This document shows, piece by piece, positions 46,801-59,650 of a stretch of 64,000 bases of DNA (position 1 is the stretch's first letter; each line of letters starts with the position of its first letter). The stretch comes from Lytechinus pictus (lineage: Eukaryota > Echinodermata > Echinoidea > Temnopleuroida > Toxopneustidae): assembly GCF_037042905.1 (NCBI RefSeq), contig NC_087245.1, positions 10,927,501-10,991,500 of the forward strand, given 5' to 3'. The notes below the pieces were generated by a model. It made no database searches. It saw nothing but the letters and a program-made list of their open reading frames with translations, and was not told the origin of the DNA. The translations under genes and the position numbers were made by a program.

Positions 46801-49800
46801 CTCTTACTCCTGCAGCCAAGTGAGTTGGGGGTGGGGGCGGGGTGTCAACATAGCTGGATAGGGATTCAGTTTTCATGCTCATGGATATCAAGATTGATAA
46901 TAAACAAATGGGCCATCTTGCATGTTCTATCTGGTGGTGTGGTCAGGTAGAAACTAACAGCCCTCTCAGTGAGTCTCTTAGTCCAGATTAGTTTCCACTG
47001 CTAAAATCAACCAACACAGAAGGGTTCAAAATTGACTTGGGGGAATTTGAGGATGTTTTAGAAATATTCTCATTTATGTAAAAATTGTTATCAAAGACAT
47101 ACTATATGAAACCATAATTTCTTTTGCATGATGTGAATGTATATTTTGAGTTGCTGTACAAAAATTAGTGCAGTTTTATTCATATGTATGCATTATCATT
47201 GTACCATTCGTTTTTTGTCTCGCCTGAACGAAGTTCGGCAGAGACCTACAGTAGTAATCACTTTTCCTCTTGGTGCGTTGGTCTGTTAGAAAATGTTAAA
47301 GGTTTTGTTCTACTTACTCTCATTTCTTTATTTTTGCATTAATTTTGTATATACTTGGTACATAAGATCCTTGGGTAATACCACATGTGACCTTATGAGA
47401 ATGATGGAGTCAAAGGTCATTTTGGGGTCAAAAGGTCAAATGATATGAGGTCTTGTCCATCCTTCATTGAAGTTTTGTGTAATTTGCTCTCATTTCTTTA
47501 TTTCTGAATCAATTTTGACCACACTTGGTTCAAATGATCATTGGGTGATGCCACATGTGTGTTGTTGAGGATGATGAGGTCAAAGATTATCTAAATGTCA
47601 AAAGGTCAAGTTTTGTTAAAATTGCTCTCCTTTCTTTTTTTCCCTACATCAGTTATGTTCACATTTAATACAAATGATCATTGGTTAATACCGCATATGT
47701 GTTAATTATGAGGTCATGTCCATCATTTTTTCAAGTTTTTGTTCAACTTGCTCTTATTTCTTTATGTATGCATCAATTGTGTTTAGACTCGCTACAAATG
47801 ATCTGTGGGTAATAGATACCACACGTGTGTTCTTCAGGATGATAAGGTCAAAGGTCATCAAGGGGTCAAAAGATCATATTGCATATTTTGTTAATTGCGA
47901 AATCAGGTGAGACTCGTTCATGAACCACCTTGTGCTCAATTATTAACAGTTACCTCCATTTTGATAGATATTTTGACCTTTATTTTAGTTTGAAATTAGT
48001 TAGAAATGTATGGTATCTTCAATAACTTTGTAATTTGAATTACTTTTGAAAATTTGTTAGGTACATGATGTTAATAGATGGTCCAGGAGAAGTGTATCTG
48101 TTTGATAGAGACCATGTTGTCTTTTCTGCTCCTCAACTTTCATTCCCGAATCGCAAGGGGCCACATCGGGATACTCTTGTCGATGGAGTGAGTATGGATT
48201 GTGACACATGATTCTTCATTGTTGGAAGAAGGGGGTGGATGTTAACTATGAGTATCAATTCAGCAAGTGGATTATATTGTTATGAATATTTTATTTGATC
48301 TGATGTGATTTCATTCTGGGATCATTGTTCCCTTTCAAGCGTTCAAAGAAAATGAATGTCCCTACCACAATCCATCATTAATTGTTTTTATTGTACTATT
48401 TTTATCTTTGCTCTCTCACAATATTCTCATGTATAACCTGTTTTTTGATAATTAATTTATAATTTGATATCTTCTCTTTGTTCTGCCATAAAAGATGGTT
48501 GGCATTATTTGATACATGCCTTTCCATAGCAGGCGCAAACAATGTTTATATTTCGATACAGTCGATCATAATGTGACTTAACATTTTACAATTTTTTAAA
48601 AGACTTCATAGTTCAAATTCATAATCAAAATTGAATTATAATAATAATATGCAACATTTATATAATGCATATTACAAATGTTTTTAAGTGCTGCACACTA
48701 TTACCCCAGCTTTAGCACAGCTACCCTGATCGGGCGCTCAAACATTCAAAGAATTCGTTCTTACCGGGTGCCCATTTACTACACCTGGGTGAAGAGTGGC
48801 AAGTTTAGATAAATGCCTTGCCAAAGGACGCGAGTGCTGTGGTGGAATTTGAACCCCGGACCTTTGTGGTTCATAGTCCGAAGACTTACCCAGTGAGCCA
48901 CAACACCTTTAATTAACTTGACATGAGGTCCATAGAGTTACACTTGTTACTTATGGTGTTGACCAGAAACTGCTTTCAGTTCTTTCTCTGCCTTCCTGTG
49001 TGGTTTCTTCTTCAAATTCACCCAACTTGTATTTCTTTTTGCTTACAGGAAATGATTATTGATACAGTGGATGGTAAATCACATGCAAGGTATCTGATCT
49101 ATGACATCATCAAGTATTGGGTAACTTAACATTGATTATAAGCTACTCTAAATGTTTGTCATTTAGTTCCACACATGTGATGAGATATCCCCCCCCCCCT
49201 CTCTCAGCAGACCAATAGTAGTAACAAAACTGCATCAGAATATATCCTGTTCCATTGTTAATCAGCTCATCTTGTTGTTAATAGTTCATTCTAGTTAGAA
49301 GTGTGAAAATGTGACAATATATTAGCACACTCTGGTAATCTTTGAATTAAAGGGGAATCCAGCCTTGGCCATAAAGTGTTGTGTTGGGAAGGATAAAAAA
49401 TAATTAAAAGAATGGTGAAAGTTTGAAAGAAATCGGACAAGAAATAAGAAAGTTATAGCTGCTTTAAAATTGAGATCACTATTAGTATGTAGATTTCAAA
49501 TTGGCAACTGGGTAAGCAAATTATGACAAGGGGCAAGGACAACTTTCCCATAGGCCATGTACATTATTATCAGGGATTTGTGGTTTTCTCCTAAGTACCC
49601 ATTCCCCTGGGGCAGTAATCTAAATATAACCCAGGTAATATATTGTTTAATGTCCTCATGAAAGAAAAATATAATTTGAAATAAACATTTTGGGAAAAAT
49701 GACATTTTAGCCATAATGTGTAGCGGAGTACATGGAAGAGTAGTCCTTGCCTTACATCACTGTGACATCACATATGCGGCCAATTTGAAGTCTCCATGAG

Positions 49801-52800
49801 TATAGTGATTACCAATATTTACAACTTTTAAAAATTCATAACTTTCTTGTTGTTTGTCCGATATTGTTCAAACTTTCACCTATCAACTTGTCTGATTTTT
49901 CTTTTCCTTATAAAAACAAGTTTTTATTTGGGTTGGATTCCCCTTTAATACCAAGCTCTATCTGTTTTATATGTTTTCCCTCAGTGAAAGGGTAATTGTT
50001 GTTTACATCCTGTTATTGATTTTCTTTCCTCCTCTGTTGAAAGGCGAGAGAACCTAAACTTCTTAATGTTGAGCAATGACAATCAACTACCTGATTACTT
50101 TGTTTTATGTCACTTTAAAGGTGGTCAGCATTGCACATTGAAGTGTTTTTTATATAAAATTTTAATAAATTCTTGCTTGTGAGTTGTGATGTTACTAAAT
50201 GATAAATAATAAATTAAAAATATAATTTTAAAGAGAAAAATCTCCTTCGAACTCACATACATTTATAAATTTCAATGTGAAAGAATATCATCTATCATAA
50301 TTAGATCACCAAAGGAGAGAAAGGAACAGGACAGATAGAGAAAGAGAAGAGAAGAAGAAAAGAAAGTAGATGAGGAAAACAATGTCATCATCAGTATGAA
50401 TGAATTGCTTTCAATATCTTTATCAAACAGAGCAAACCAGTCGGTGAATGTGACTTTGGTTGGAGAAGAAGATGTATTCATGATGAGATAATTGCACCTA
50501 GGGAGCTTGAGCTACAGCGTGGTGGCATTGATAGAATGAAAGAACCATTTGGTATCAGAGAGAAACCATTCTGGGATATCACTTCTTCAAAGAAGGTACA
50601 TAAAAGACTGAAAATGATAACTGTAAAATGTTCCAATATGTCATTAATGTATTTATATTAAAATATGGAACCTTGTGAGTTTTCTCCTTCATTTTACCAA
50701 ATCAGTGAATGATAAATATTAAGCAAATATTTAGAAATGTTGGCATGGTTGGCTGGAGTGCCTCCCACACAAAAGGGTAGGTCATGGCTTCATATTCCCA
50801 GCCAATTCATACCAAAAGACCTTGTAAAGTGGCCTTCTGTATTCCAATTAATTCATATTGTACAACGCCTACTTAGCTTGTTGTACGCGAGCAAATGGGT
50901 GGCTGAATGTCAAACATTCGTAACGTAGCACACAAGACGTACCATCCAAAATGTACCGTTGTACGGCTTTAGGAGGTGACGTCACAATACGATTTAATTT
51001 ATTGCGCTCAGTACAAATGAAGGTGCAATACGCGTATAAGCCTGCTGGACAAATGCGCAATGCTGCCCAAGGTCATGTGTGCTTGTGGGATTTTGCTTTT
51101 CACTTTTTTTTGCTCCCTTTTCATAGATTACTGCAGGGAAAAACTTGTTTTTTAAATATATTTTCACTAAATTCTGAGGCGTTGTACAACACAAATAGCG
51201 AATATTCTTATTCTTGCAATGGTGCGAGATTTCGCATTCGGTGAAAGAAAGAGATGCTCTATTCATCTTGGCTAACGCCTCGTTAAATAGAGCATCTTTC
51301 TTTCACCTCATGCGAAATCTCGCACCATCGCACTCATGCCTATTCGCTATTTGTATACTGTGCAGGGCATGCTAAAATAGTAGCCAATGAAAACTGAATT
51401 AATATTTATTTTTTAAATCATCATGCAGCAGGTAATATGAATTTATTTGGAAGTGAGTACACTAAGCTGGACAATGGAGGGCAAACCACATGAGTATCAT
51501 ACTCTGTAAAAGGGAACATAATCAGTGGGACTAAACTTATATTAATGTTTTTTATTTAAATATGTATATTAATTTGACGTATTAAACTTGATAGAAAATA
51601 GTATTGAAAACAAGAATACAGTTGAATCACATGACCTTTTGCCTCCAATACTGTGATCGATGTGCGTTTCCTATTCTCAAACTTGGAATTGACTGCTTTG
51701 ATAAAAACCCCTTTGAATCCAATTCCGGTGAAGAGAGACCAGTGAAAGTTTCATAGGAACTGCAAAATAGTTTAAGCTTCCCAAATATGTAAACTTTATT
51801 TCATATAAGACTTGAATTTTTAAATTGTGTTCTATGAGAGGGACATTTCATTCAGGACACGCTGTACATGAACAACCCTTTCCAATAATTTACAGGATGT
51901 TTCTTTCACCTCATTGATGCTCATTTATTTGTTTTCTTTTAATATAGATACTTGATGGAAGTTTCAGCCAGGAACTGATGCATGAAACAGATGGACTTAT
52001 TTTTCAGCCACACAAAGATGTAAGTCCCATTCTAATGTCATCAAAACTTCTCATAAAATTGTGAAATATTGGAAATATTAATTCCAGATGGACATTACTC
52101 TCCTTGAACCAGGCCTTGGCAGTTTATATGACAATGGCTTGCATATTGTATTAAACTGGAGAAGCAACATCAAGTGTAATTTTTAAAAGATTTCAAACTT
52201 TAAGTTTAGAGAAATATTCTCACTGTAGATATATTTGCTATCTTGAACATGTTTTGGTTCATACCCCTGGCGTTTGACTTGGCACCTTTCTTGCTCTGAT
52301 TTATAAACACTTGTCTCATATGTTAAATTGGTTATACTCCTTGGAGGGATTTATCGGTCTTCTCCAGCAATAATAAATTATACTTTGGTAAGATGCAGGT
52401 TTCTTCTAGTTGGAATAAGAAGTTTTGCAGGAAATTTGCTGATATGGTGTTGGGTATGATACATTAAGACTGTGTTCAAACTTGATTTCTTCTCTGTTTA
52501 CATTTTAGCTATTTTTTTTAAACTAACTTTTTTTTATTTGAACTTAGCCATACATACCTGGAAGATGTGACCTAATACTAAAATGGAAGCCTCCAAGTAT
52601 GAATTCAGTTGACTTCAGGTTGAAGGTCACCACCGTCAGACGAGAAGGGTAAGTAACAAAACGTTATTGAAGACACATGTGTTTTTGGAATTGTTTAACC
52701 CTTATTAAACCGGGGGGATGTCAATTTGACCCCCCTCAACATATTTCGTCACTACCTTGTAGCGCAAATTTTTTTTTTTTGACCGTGCCGCTTGCTGACT

Positions 52801-55497
52801 TTTTATTTTCAAGTCTTTCGCAGTATATCCTGGTCTGTAATAGCCCAGTTAAAATAAGGTTATGTAGATCATCATTTTTAGTGTCTGCACTATACAAATT
52901 TATCATATTATTGTTATAATTATTAGTATTATAACAGTACTACGGTTTAAGTTGTATAGAAATTTCAAATTTAAGCAGTATTAGACATTACTTTTGGAGC
53001 CATAACATACTTTCAAGGGACTTTGACTTTTAGTAAGATGAGATGTGTTCATCTTTCAGTATATGTATGTACACTCATATTCTTGCCATTCTGTTAGTAT
53101 TTAATGAAGAGGCCCAATGCAAATAATTGCTCTTCAAATATTCTAATACAAGAAACACCTAGAAAGTTTTGGCTGGACTATTATGCCAGAATACAATGAG
53201 TGCTATAATTGGTTCGGCTAGCAAAAGGGCTCATTGCACCGAATTGTTGATTTGGTTCATTACTTCAACACGCTGCTGGCTTAGTGTAAACACTTCCTTC
53301 ACGATATCTAAATCAACGATTCCTTTTCACTGTTCAATATATACTATATATATGAACATGTGTACTTGGGACACCTTGTTTGGTGTATGCAATAATGATC
53401 AAATATGATCATCTGTGAATAATTGACCCTGTATGTTTTTGTTAAGGTGTATTCCGGAGACACTTGGGCTACTCTTTGTCGGAGGTCAACAGCAACCCTT
53501 TGGACAAATGAAGGTCAGTTATACTATACCTCCATTATTTCTTTTCATTTTATCATTTCTAAATGTATGCGAATCAAGTTAACTTTGATCATGGTGTGTT
53601 TACTTACAGTAGTCAGATTAAACTAAGCAATCTTTTCTATTAAATCCGAACCAATTGTAGTGAGTTTTCATATTGAGAAAAAATACTTTAATATCAAAGT
53701 CCACTTTTAGTGGTCATAAGTAATCATAGATCCAGATTTAGTAAGCCAGCCCCCAAAATAATGAAATGATGATTAAAACTAGCTGAAAGCCAATTATGCT
53801 GAATAATCATCACTGTATTGACAGAATGTGCTCATTACTCTATCAGAATCATTTGACACATAATTCATGTTATACATACATTAGATTCTCATAAGATTTA
53901 TCAAAAATTTTCTGTAGGATACTTGATTGTTGCTGGATAAATTGTTTTTTATGGAATGACTTCGAGTTGACATCTGTAAACTTGAACCAAGATTTTATGT
54001 TGACACACTGCCCTATCCAAAACCAGTTCATTTCCTCATTTCAAATGCTGATATACTAAACCTTGTTTCCTTGAACTCAGATCAACAAGGAGCTGAAGCA
54101 GTATGACAATAAGATTATCGAGTGTGCCTATGATACTAAGAAAGGATGGGTTTTTATGAAGGAAAGAACGGATAAGAGCTTCCCGAATGGCTACAAGACA
54201 GCAGTTGGTAGGTTACACAATTTTGTATAATCTTTGGCCTGGTTTACTGGTGTAATTTCCTTTGCTAATTATGTTAAGTTTTATCCCAATATCTGTATTA
54301 CTTTTTAAAAAGATTTGTAATTAAAACTTTTAAAGAATAATTAGTGTAGAGTAATTTTAATTGGTCACAATAACTTTTAAAAGTAGACTGCAACAATATC
54401 CAAATATCTGTATTACTTTTTAAAAAGATTTGTAATTAAAACTTTTAAAGAATAATTAGTGTAGAGTAATTTTAATTGGTCACAATAACTTTTAAAAGTA
54501 GACTGCAACAATATCCAAATATCTGTATTACTTTTTAAAAAGATTTGTAATTAAAACTTTTAAAGAATAATTAGTGTAGAGTAATTTTAATTGGTCACAA
54601 TAACTTTTAAAAGTAGACTGCAACATTTGGTACTGATGTATTAATGTACAATGTACAGGGGTGGGATGGAATTGAAGTATTGATTTTTATTGTTGCATAA
54701 TAGGTCTTAGTATCAATAGCTAGATTAGTGACAATCAGAAACGCTAGTTCATGAGAACAATGCATTTCCTGTTTCATGTATTCACATTCTCCATCTCTGA
54801 CCTAGACTGTCAGTAAATTTTTATAATGTTTTTTATTACAATACTTGTGTCTAAAATGTGATTGTATTATAAAAGACACTGTACCTAATTCCAAAGCCAA
54901 GAAATCCCTATTCAACTCTGCTGTCACAGATATTTGCCCTCACTTGTGAATACGCACAAAATAAGATCACCCATGCTGCAGAAAGAAAAGTTTTTCACAC
55001 CACCTTAAAATAATCCAGTAGCATTGGACTGCACAATTCATTACACAAAAAGCTTAAATATAATTTATTTGGTATTGAAGTTTGTTTAATCTATTTGGGA
55101 ATGAACTGCGAAAAGCAGCTAGAAAAGTTTGTCAGAACAATTAGCTTGTGATTAGGTCAGTCTTCAAGAGAAATTAATACATTTGTAGGAAGACATGCTG
55201 CTGTAGAATTCAGTTCTTTATTTATTGTTTATCTGCTTTTATAAATTCACAGCTGTGTGTCAGAGCATTCAAAATCCAGTTACCAAGGAATTCCTGATGA
55301 ACTTTATAGAGAAGGAAGCCATCAAACCTTCCAGTAACAAACGTCCTGCGGACAACAGTGCCAGCAGTAGCAGTCCTGGGCCCCCTGCCAAGCAGCAAAG
55401 GACAGACAGCCAACCACCTTCCTCCCGAGCCAGTGGACCAGGCAGGCCATCTAGTTCTCTCATGCCTCCTCCTGCTTCAGTTCCATTGCATCACTGA
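40849..55497 (+). CDS. RNGTT: Bifunctional mRNA capping enzyme (RNA 5'-triphosphatase and guanylyltransferase), complete, 15 exons
   Basis: Exons: 40849-40903, 42480-42693, 43227-43391, 43962-44101, 44787-44875, 45550-45644, 46629-46730, 48061-48187, 49049-49120, 50431-50595, 51948-52019, 52548-52648, 53447-53513, 54081-54207, 55253-55497. They total 1836 nt, 611 residues plus TGA, with every junction in phase (human protein 597). Residues 1-191 are the cysteine-phosphatase-type RNA triphosphatase; the signature [10 protein letters not shown] is intact (Cys123, Arg129). A Gly/Lys/acidic linker follows (192-225). The nucleotidyltransferase has motif I KADGIR (GMP-accepting Lys282), motif IV DGEMII (328-333), motif V DGLIFQP (423-429) and LKWKPP (443-448), and motif VI RTDK (517-520). 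Residues 555-611 form a Ser/Pro-rich tail. The enzyme caps nascent Pol II transcripts in the nucleus. The ATG is followed by G. A pyrimidine tract with an AG at about 40800 hints that the 5' UTR may be spliced. Confidence 0.97.
40904..42479 (+). other. RNGTT intron 1
   Basis: Donor GTAATC at 40904; the acceptor is a long T-tract plus CAG ending at 42479. No exon, RNA gene or clear transposon was recognised inside. The sequence is AT-rich. Confidence 0.7.
47217..47913. mobile_element. GTCTCGCCTG-ended repeat in RNGTT intron 7
   Basis: The left end GTCTCGCCTGAACGAAGTTC pairs loosely with CAGGTGAGACTCGTTC at the right. The interior repeats an ATTTCTTTATTT(T/C)TGCAT-like block and a GGTCAAAGGTCAT block several times. 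An exact AGGTCAAAGGTCA lies at 47845-47857. It is related to the 9766-15705 element. Confidence 0.65.
48640..48907 (-). mobile_element. tRNA-derived SINE in RNGTT intron 8
   Basis: Read on the minus strand it begins at 48907 with GGTGTTGTGGCTCACTGGGT (Pol III A-box-like), followed by GGTTCAAATTCC (B-box-like, about 48844-48855). A non-tRNA body with TTGGCAAGGCATTTATC and CACCCAGGTGTAGTAAATGG and an AT-rich tail follow. A related fragment is at 2853-3121. It is antisense to RNGTT. Confidence 0.8.
49347..49948. mobile_element. MITE with TTAAAGGGGAATCCA ends in RNGTT intron 9
   Basis: TTAAAGGGGAATCCAGCC at the left is mirrored by GGTTGGATTCCCCTTTAA at the right. Inner paired blocks are GAAAGTTTGAA, ATCGGACAAGAAA and AAGAAAGTTAT. 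The centre has GTGACATCACA. About 600 bp with no coding capacity. Confidence 0.88.
50858..51189. mobile_element. 332-bp element with TTGTACAACGCCT termini in RNGTT intron 10
   Basis: TTGTACAACGCCT (50858-50870) and its reverse complement AGGCGTTGTACAA (51177-51189) bracket a sequence with a higher CG content than the intron around it, including GACGTCAC near 50979. The internal similarity of the arms is short, so the call rests on the 13-bp ends. Confidence 0.55.
51190..51356. repeat. Palindrome of about 165 bp directly after the preceding element
   Basis: ACAAATAGCGAATA, ATGGTGCGAGATTTCGCAT and GGTGAAAGAAAGA are found in the left arm and inverted in the right arm, around a CTCTATT...AATAGAG stem near 51255-51295. 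The arms differ by a few substitutions. Confidence 0.8.
54291..54625 (+). repeat. Three tandem copies of a 115-bp unit in RNGTT intron 14
   Basis: ATCTGTATTACTTTTTAAAA starts at 54291, 54406 and 54521, with an exact 115-bp period. I saw no differences between copies over most of the unit. The third ends at GACTGCAACA (54625). The unit itself contains inverted ACTTTTAAAAG-type blocks. Confidence 0.95.
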
Positions 55498-56528
55498 AAT
55501 AGAGATCTTGTTTGTGTTTTTAGTAAATGGACTCATTTTGATAATTAGAAGTCAGTATTTTATTCCCCTGCTTCACTATAGGTGATTATTGGAGGCATTG
55601 TTTCTGGGTCATCTGATATTATGCAATCTGTTTGTCTTCAATTTAGTCAATCGTTTCACAGATGTATCCATATAGTAGGAATGATGAGCTGATCCATTTT
55701 GGGTCACAAGTTTAATCTTGATGTAGGAGCCTTCTTGAAAATGGCTTGTTTTGTTTGGAAGGATCAACATGACTCCGATCATGTATGCGAAGGGGATTAA
55801 CTTTGATTTTACCAGATTGTGAGGTCACAAGTTTTAAAGGAATTACAGAGGCAAAAGAAAATAAGTAAAATCACAGAATATCTGAAGAATCATTTGAGAG
55901 ATCAAAAATTTGACATCCAATATATTAATTTAGTAATGCAGATACACTTACACAAGTCAACCTTATGTAAGTTGTACCGTTATTTCACCCAAGTCGAAGA
56001 AATTTTGAGACCAGCTAATGCAAAGCATGTGTTATGTACCTTTTCTAAGTTGGATTTCTCCTCAGTCAAACAGATTTCTGTTGGTCCCTTAGGTCATTAG
56101 AGCAATGCTTCTAGAGATCAATGTTATACAACAAAATTGTTTGTCCCCTAACTGGAAGACCATTTGAAGGATTACCTTGAATGTACCGAGCACCAGAATT
56201 CACCAGCACCTAGAGCTAAAGCAGAGGTACCAATAATTTTGCTTTGTTGTCTCTTCAAAAAGTGCTATATAAATCCATTAGTTGTTTAATATTATTTTCA
56301 TTACTATCTGATGGAAAAAAAAAACTTTGCTCAGGTTAGCATTGTATCGACAAAAAAATTCATTTTGAGTTACACGGTCATAGAGTTCTATCATAAAAAA
56401 TGGCTTATTCTTACAGTAACTTTAACAGATCCAAGCATATCAAATTTGAAATGAATTTGTGTATGTAAATGAGAATACTAATCTAATATTACTAACATTA
56501 TAAAATTTTGTCAATTCATGTAATAAAT
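55498..56528 (+). other. RNGTT 3' flank, probable 3' UTR
   Basis: Follows the RNGTT stop without a splice site that I would trust. AATAAA occurs at about 56522, right at the edge of the next inverted-repeat element, and others occur further on, so the poly(A) site is unresolved. An open stretch at 55819-56100 shows no family resemblance and is most likely chance. Confidence 0.4.
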
Positions 56529-57348
56529 ATCTGGGGTGGTATACTGAGGTCATTTTATCTTTAAAATAATTTAATTTAACTCTTAAGATGAAATTGGTAT
56601 TCTGAGGTGACATTTTATCTCTCAGATAAAATGTAAAATTTTATCTTGCGTATAAATTTTATCTTGCGTATCTATGATGATACACAACAGAGCAGTGGCT
56701 GCGTAGACATACCCATCGCGTATCTGGCCATTGCGACACGGGTGATGTGCTTGCGCCAAAGTTACTTTGAAGAAAAAATAAAATAAACTTAAAAGAGGGA
56801 AGGGCTATTTTATCTCCGCGACGTTGATTTCGTCAATATTTCTAGATGAATTAACTCCAAATGTTGACATGAAAATGAAGAAAAATTATATATTTATTGA
56901 GAACAACACCTTAATGTTATTCCTGTACAAACAGGAAGTATTTCATAAGACTTTTCTTGGCTAATATTGTCTTTGAAATGATGCTTGATAACATGCGATA
57001 TAGACTTAGAAAAAAAGACGAGAGTTGTCATTTTTGTTAAAACAAAATCTCTGTAAAGACGCGCAAGCGTATTTGAAGTCAATAAATTGACGCAATCTCA
57101 CTCCTTCGCCACACCTAGCAGAATGGATTTCCATTGGTTGAGTGATATGAGAGAGCTATAAAGGAGCGTTTCTAATTGGATATTGATAAAAAAATAGGTG
57201 CGTCTAACAGAGATAAAATGAAGATAAAATCTTTCTCAGAATACCAATTCGGAGAGATTTTAAGGGTATTTCATCTCACTGATTTTAACAGAGATAACAT
57301 GTTTTATTTTATCTGAGATAAAATGGATCTCAGAATACCACCCCAGAT
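56529..57348. mobile_element. 820-bp element with ATCTGGGGTGGTAT ends and many TTTTATCT subterminal motifs
   Basis: The left ATCTGGGGTGGTATACTGAG and the right terminus, which reads inverted as ATCTGGGGTGGTATTCTGAG, differ at one base. Inside, TTTTATCT or its complement AGATAAAA occurs at least eight times, clustered near both ends (for example 56555, 56607, 56639, 56656, 57208, 57306). No clear target duplication and no transposase. Confidence 0.8.
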
Positions 57349-57574
57349 GTAGGATTAGTGCATAGGGTCAAGTCTCTAATGCCTTGATGTGGGAAACCTT
57401 GTTGATCAGACTGGATTCGGATGTTTTATCAATTCAGGCCATCTGATAAAACAACAAAATTAATTGTCAGCAGAACATTGGTGTTGATAGATTTACATGC
57501 AACAGAGACTAAAGCATTTTATCTCTTTTTAATTCCAGAGTTGTCACAATATTGAAATGGAAATATAAACCTTG

Positions 57575-58110
57575 AAGGGGATCTCCTGGCTGAAGATAAT
57601 ATGATTTGAACAGAAAAAGTAAAAATCAGACAAACAAAACACTGAAAGCTTCATCAAACTTAGACAAGGAATAACAAGAGTTATGATTTGAAAGTTTTGC
57701 ATTGCGGTAAAACAGTTCTATGCATGTCTTTGTGAATATGCAATGAGCAAGCTGATGAATTAATTCTTTTGTTTTATATAAAATTAAATTTATTCAAATT
57801 TTGTCCTCCATGAATTAAAAAAAAATGGATGGACTGCTGACTTAATGTGTAAGATAATAATTTTGGCAACTTTTTTCTTTGCAAGGGATTATGCACATGT
57901 ATGAAAACACAAAATAATTATGTCATGTAATAACATGAGAAAGAGGAAAGTGGGGACATGACATCACTGGCCCACCTTATGAATATTAATGACGGCATGC
58001 ATATAACTATTTTCACAAAATATTACTGAACATTGAAATTAAATATCTCTGTTATTTTTATCAGGTTTTGATGAAATTTTCAGCATTCTGTTTGGATATT
58101 ACTGTATTTA
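57575..58110. mobile_element. Decayed copy of the 40169-40750 MITE family
   Basis: Ordered matches to 40169-40750 include TCATCAAA, GTTATGATTTG..AAAGTTTTGCATT, AAAACAGTT, ATATAAAATTAAATTTATT, GTCCTCCATGAATT, GTGGGGACATGACATCA, GCCCACCTTATGAATAT and TTTTGATGAAATTTTCAGCA. The termini are worn. Confidence 0.7.
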
Positions 58111-59650
58111 TTCCCTCTGTAAGGGGAGAAGGGGCCTGTTTGCCAGTTTGTAGATACTTATTAACCATGAAATGTCAGTAATTGTTTATTATACATCCCT
58201 TGAACACATATTTGTTATGGTTATGCTGCGCACTGTCTTACAATACATTCTCTGATAGAAGGTTGAAGTGCAGGCATTTCATGAAATACTAGTATCTCCA
58301 TTTTGCTGGTCATTTCAAATAGAGAAAGTAGGATGTAATTTTACAAATAATCAAAAGATATAGGATAATGCAGTCGCTTCATAATTTGAGTTTAGACTAC
58401 TGTACTTTGTGTTTATTGGATTCAGTTACAAGTCCATTTTCACCCCCCCCCCCAAAAAAAAAAGAAGACAATTGTAAGGAAATAAAAGACGAAATAAATG
58501 ATTTACAATTTACCTTGCTTTAATATCAACACAAGCTAAAGAAATTCTACCAAAATAATTTATCTGGGGATATCATACATTCATTGACTAACTTCTGATG
58601 AATGAGATTGATCAGTAAAAGCATATGGCTTACATGTGTGAGCATGCATTGTAAGCAAAATTGTTAACATTTCAAGTCACAAAATTAACTTTATGTGTCC
58701 AAGTAGTTATAAGTTATAACCTTTTTTGTTTTCTTACACAATCATGACTTAATACCTTAGATTTTTACAACATATGGTGACTGTATATTAAATTCAATCC
58801 AGCATTTATTTCCAATGCATGAAAAATACAAGTTGATATCATGATCATGTACAAACAAAGAGACAATAAAAATTAAAACATATCATTGAAACATAAATAA
58901 ATACAGACAAAAGTGATAATCAAAGTATTATTGCCAAATCATTGAAACAATATAATTGATGCATTTTTAAAATGTTAATTTAACCATTTTGTCAATAAAT
59001 TTATAGACATTACATTTCTTTGCAAATTCATAAGGGAGAAATCAAATTGTGCTTTGTAATGAACCATATCAAGTTCCAGAAGGTGTAATAGTGTCAATAA
59101 TAGATGATTTACGGTAATGACCTCATTCACCAAATTTGTCAAATACTGTACCACAAATGCTCAAAATTAACTTTGAATTTAAAACAACAATTTGGAATCA
59201 AATATGTGCTCACTCATGCCACAGTCAATACATCTAGCTTATTTCATTAAGAAGTCCGTCAGTGAGTGTAGGAATATTTCTCTATCGATATACATACTCG
59301 TCCCCTCTCTTCTTTCTCTACTATATTTTAGCTTTTCTCACTAGCTTTAGTAACATTTTATAATAATGATGTGTATGCAATGCGATATGGAGAGGGAAAC
59401 CTTTGCTCAGAAAATGTATTGTGGAATATTGGCATCTAATAATCATCAATTGCAACTTGATAGTGTATATATGTATAGAAATGTAAATATATTGATTTGT
59501 TTTATCTATAGTATCTATAGATGAGTAGCATATTTATGAAAATGGATTGAGGCAGTACAACGTTTCTTTCAGACCAATAAACATGCTGTGATTATAGTGA
59601 TCTCATTGAATCTTGATGTATGGCTCATGATGTATGTTTTCAAACTACAT
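58111..59650. other. Intergenic stretch between convergent RNGTT and SELENOO, no gene seen
   Basis: AT-rich; contains a poly-C/poly-A junction at about 58442-58464 and an AATAAA at about 59575 that could end a long RNGTT transcript. No coding frame or RNA gene was recognised. Confidence 0.45.

Noticed and set aside
48844-48907. Functional tRNA gene on the minus strand
   Set aside because: A- and B-box-like sequences are present, but no complete cloverleaf is evident and the sequence runs on into a SINE body shared with 2853-3121.
55819-56100. Separate small gene downstream of RNGTT
   Set aside because: A 93-codon frame with no motif I recognise, in what is probably RNGTT 3' UTR; no start context or splice evidence.
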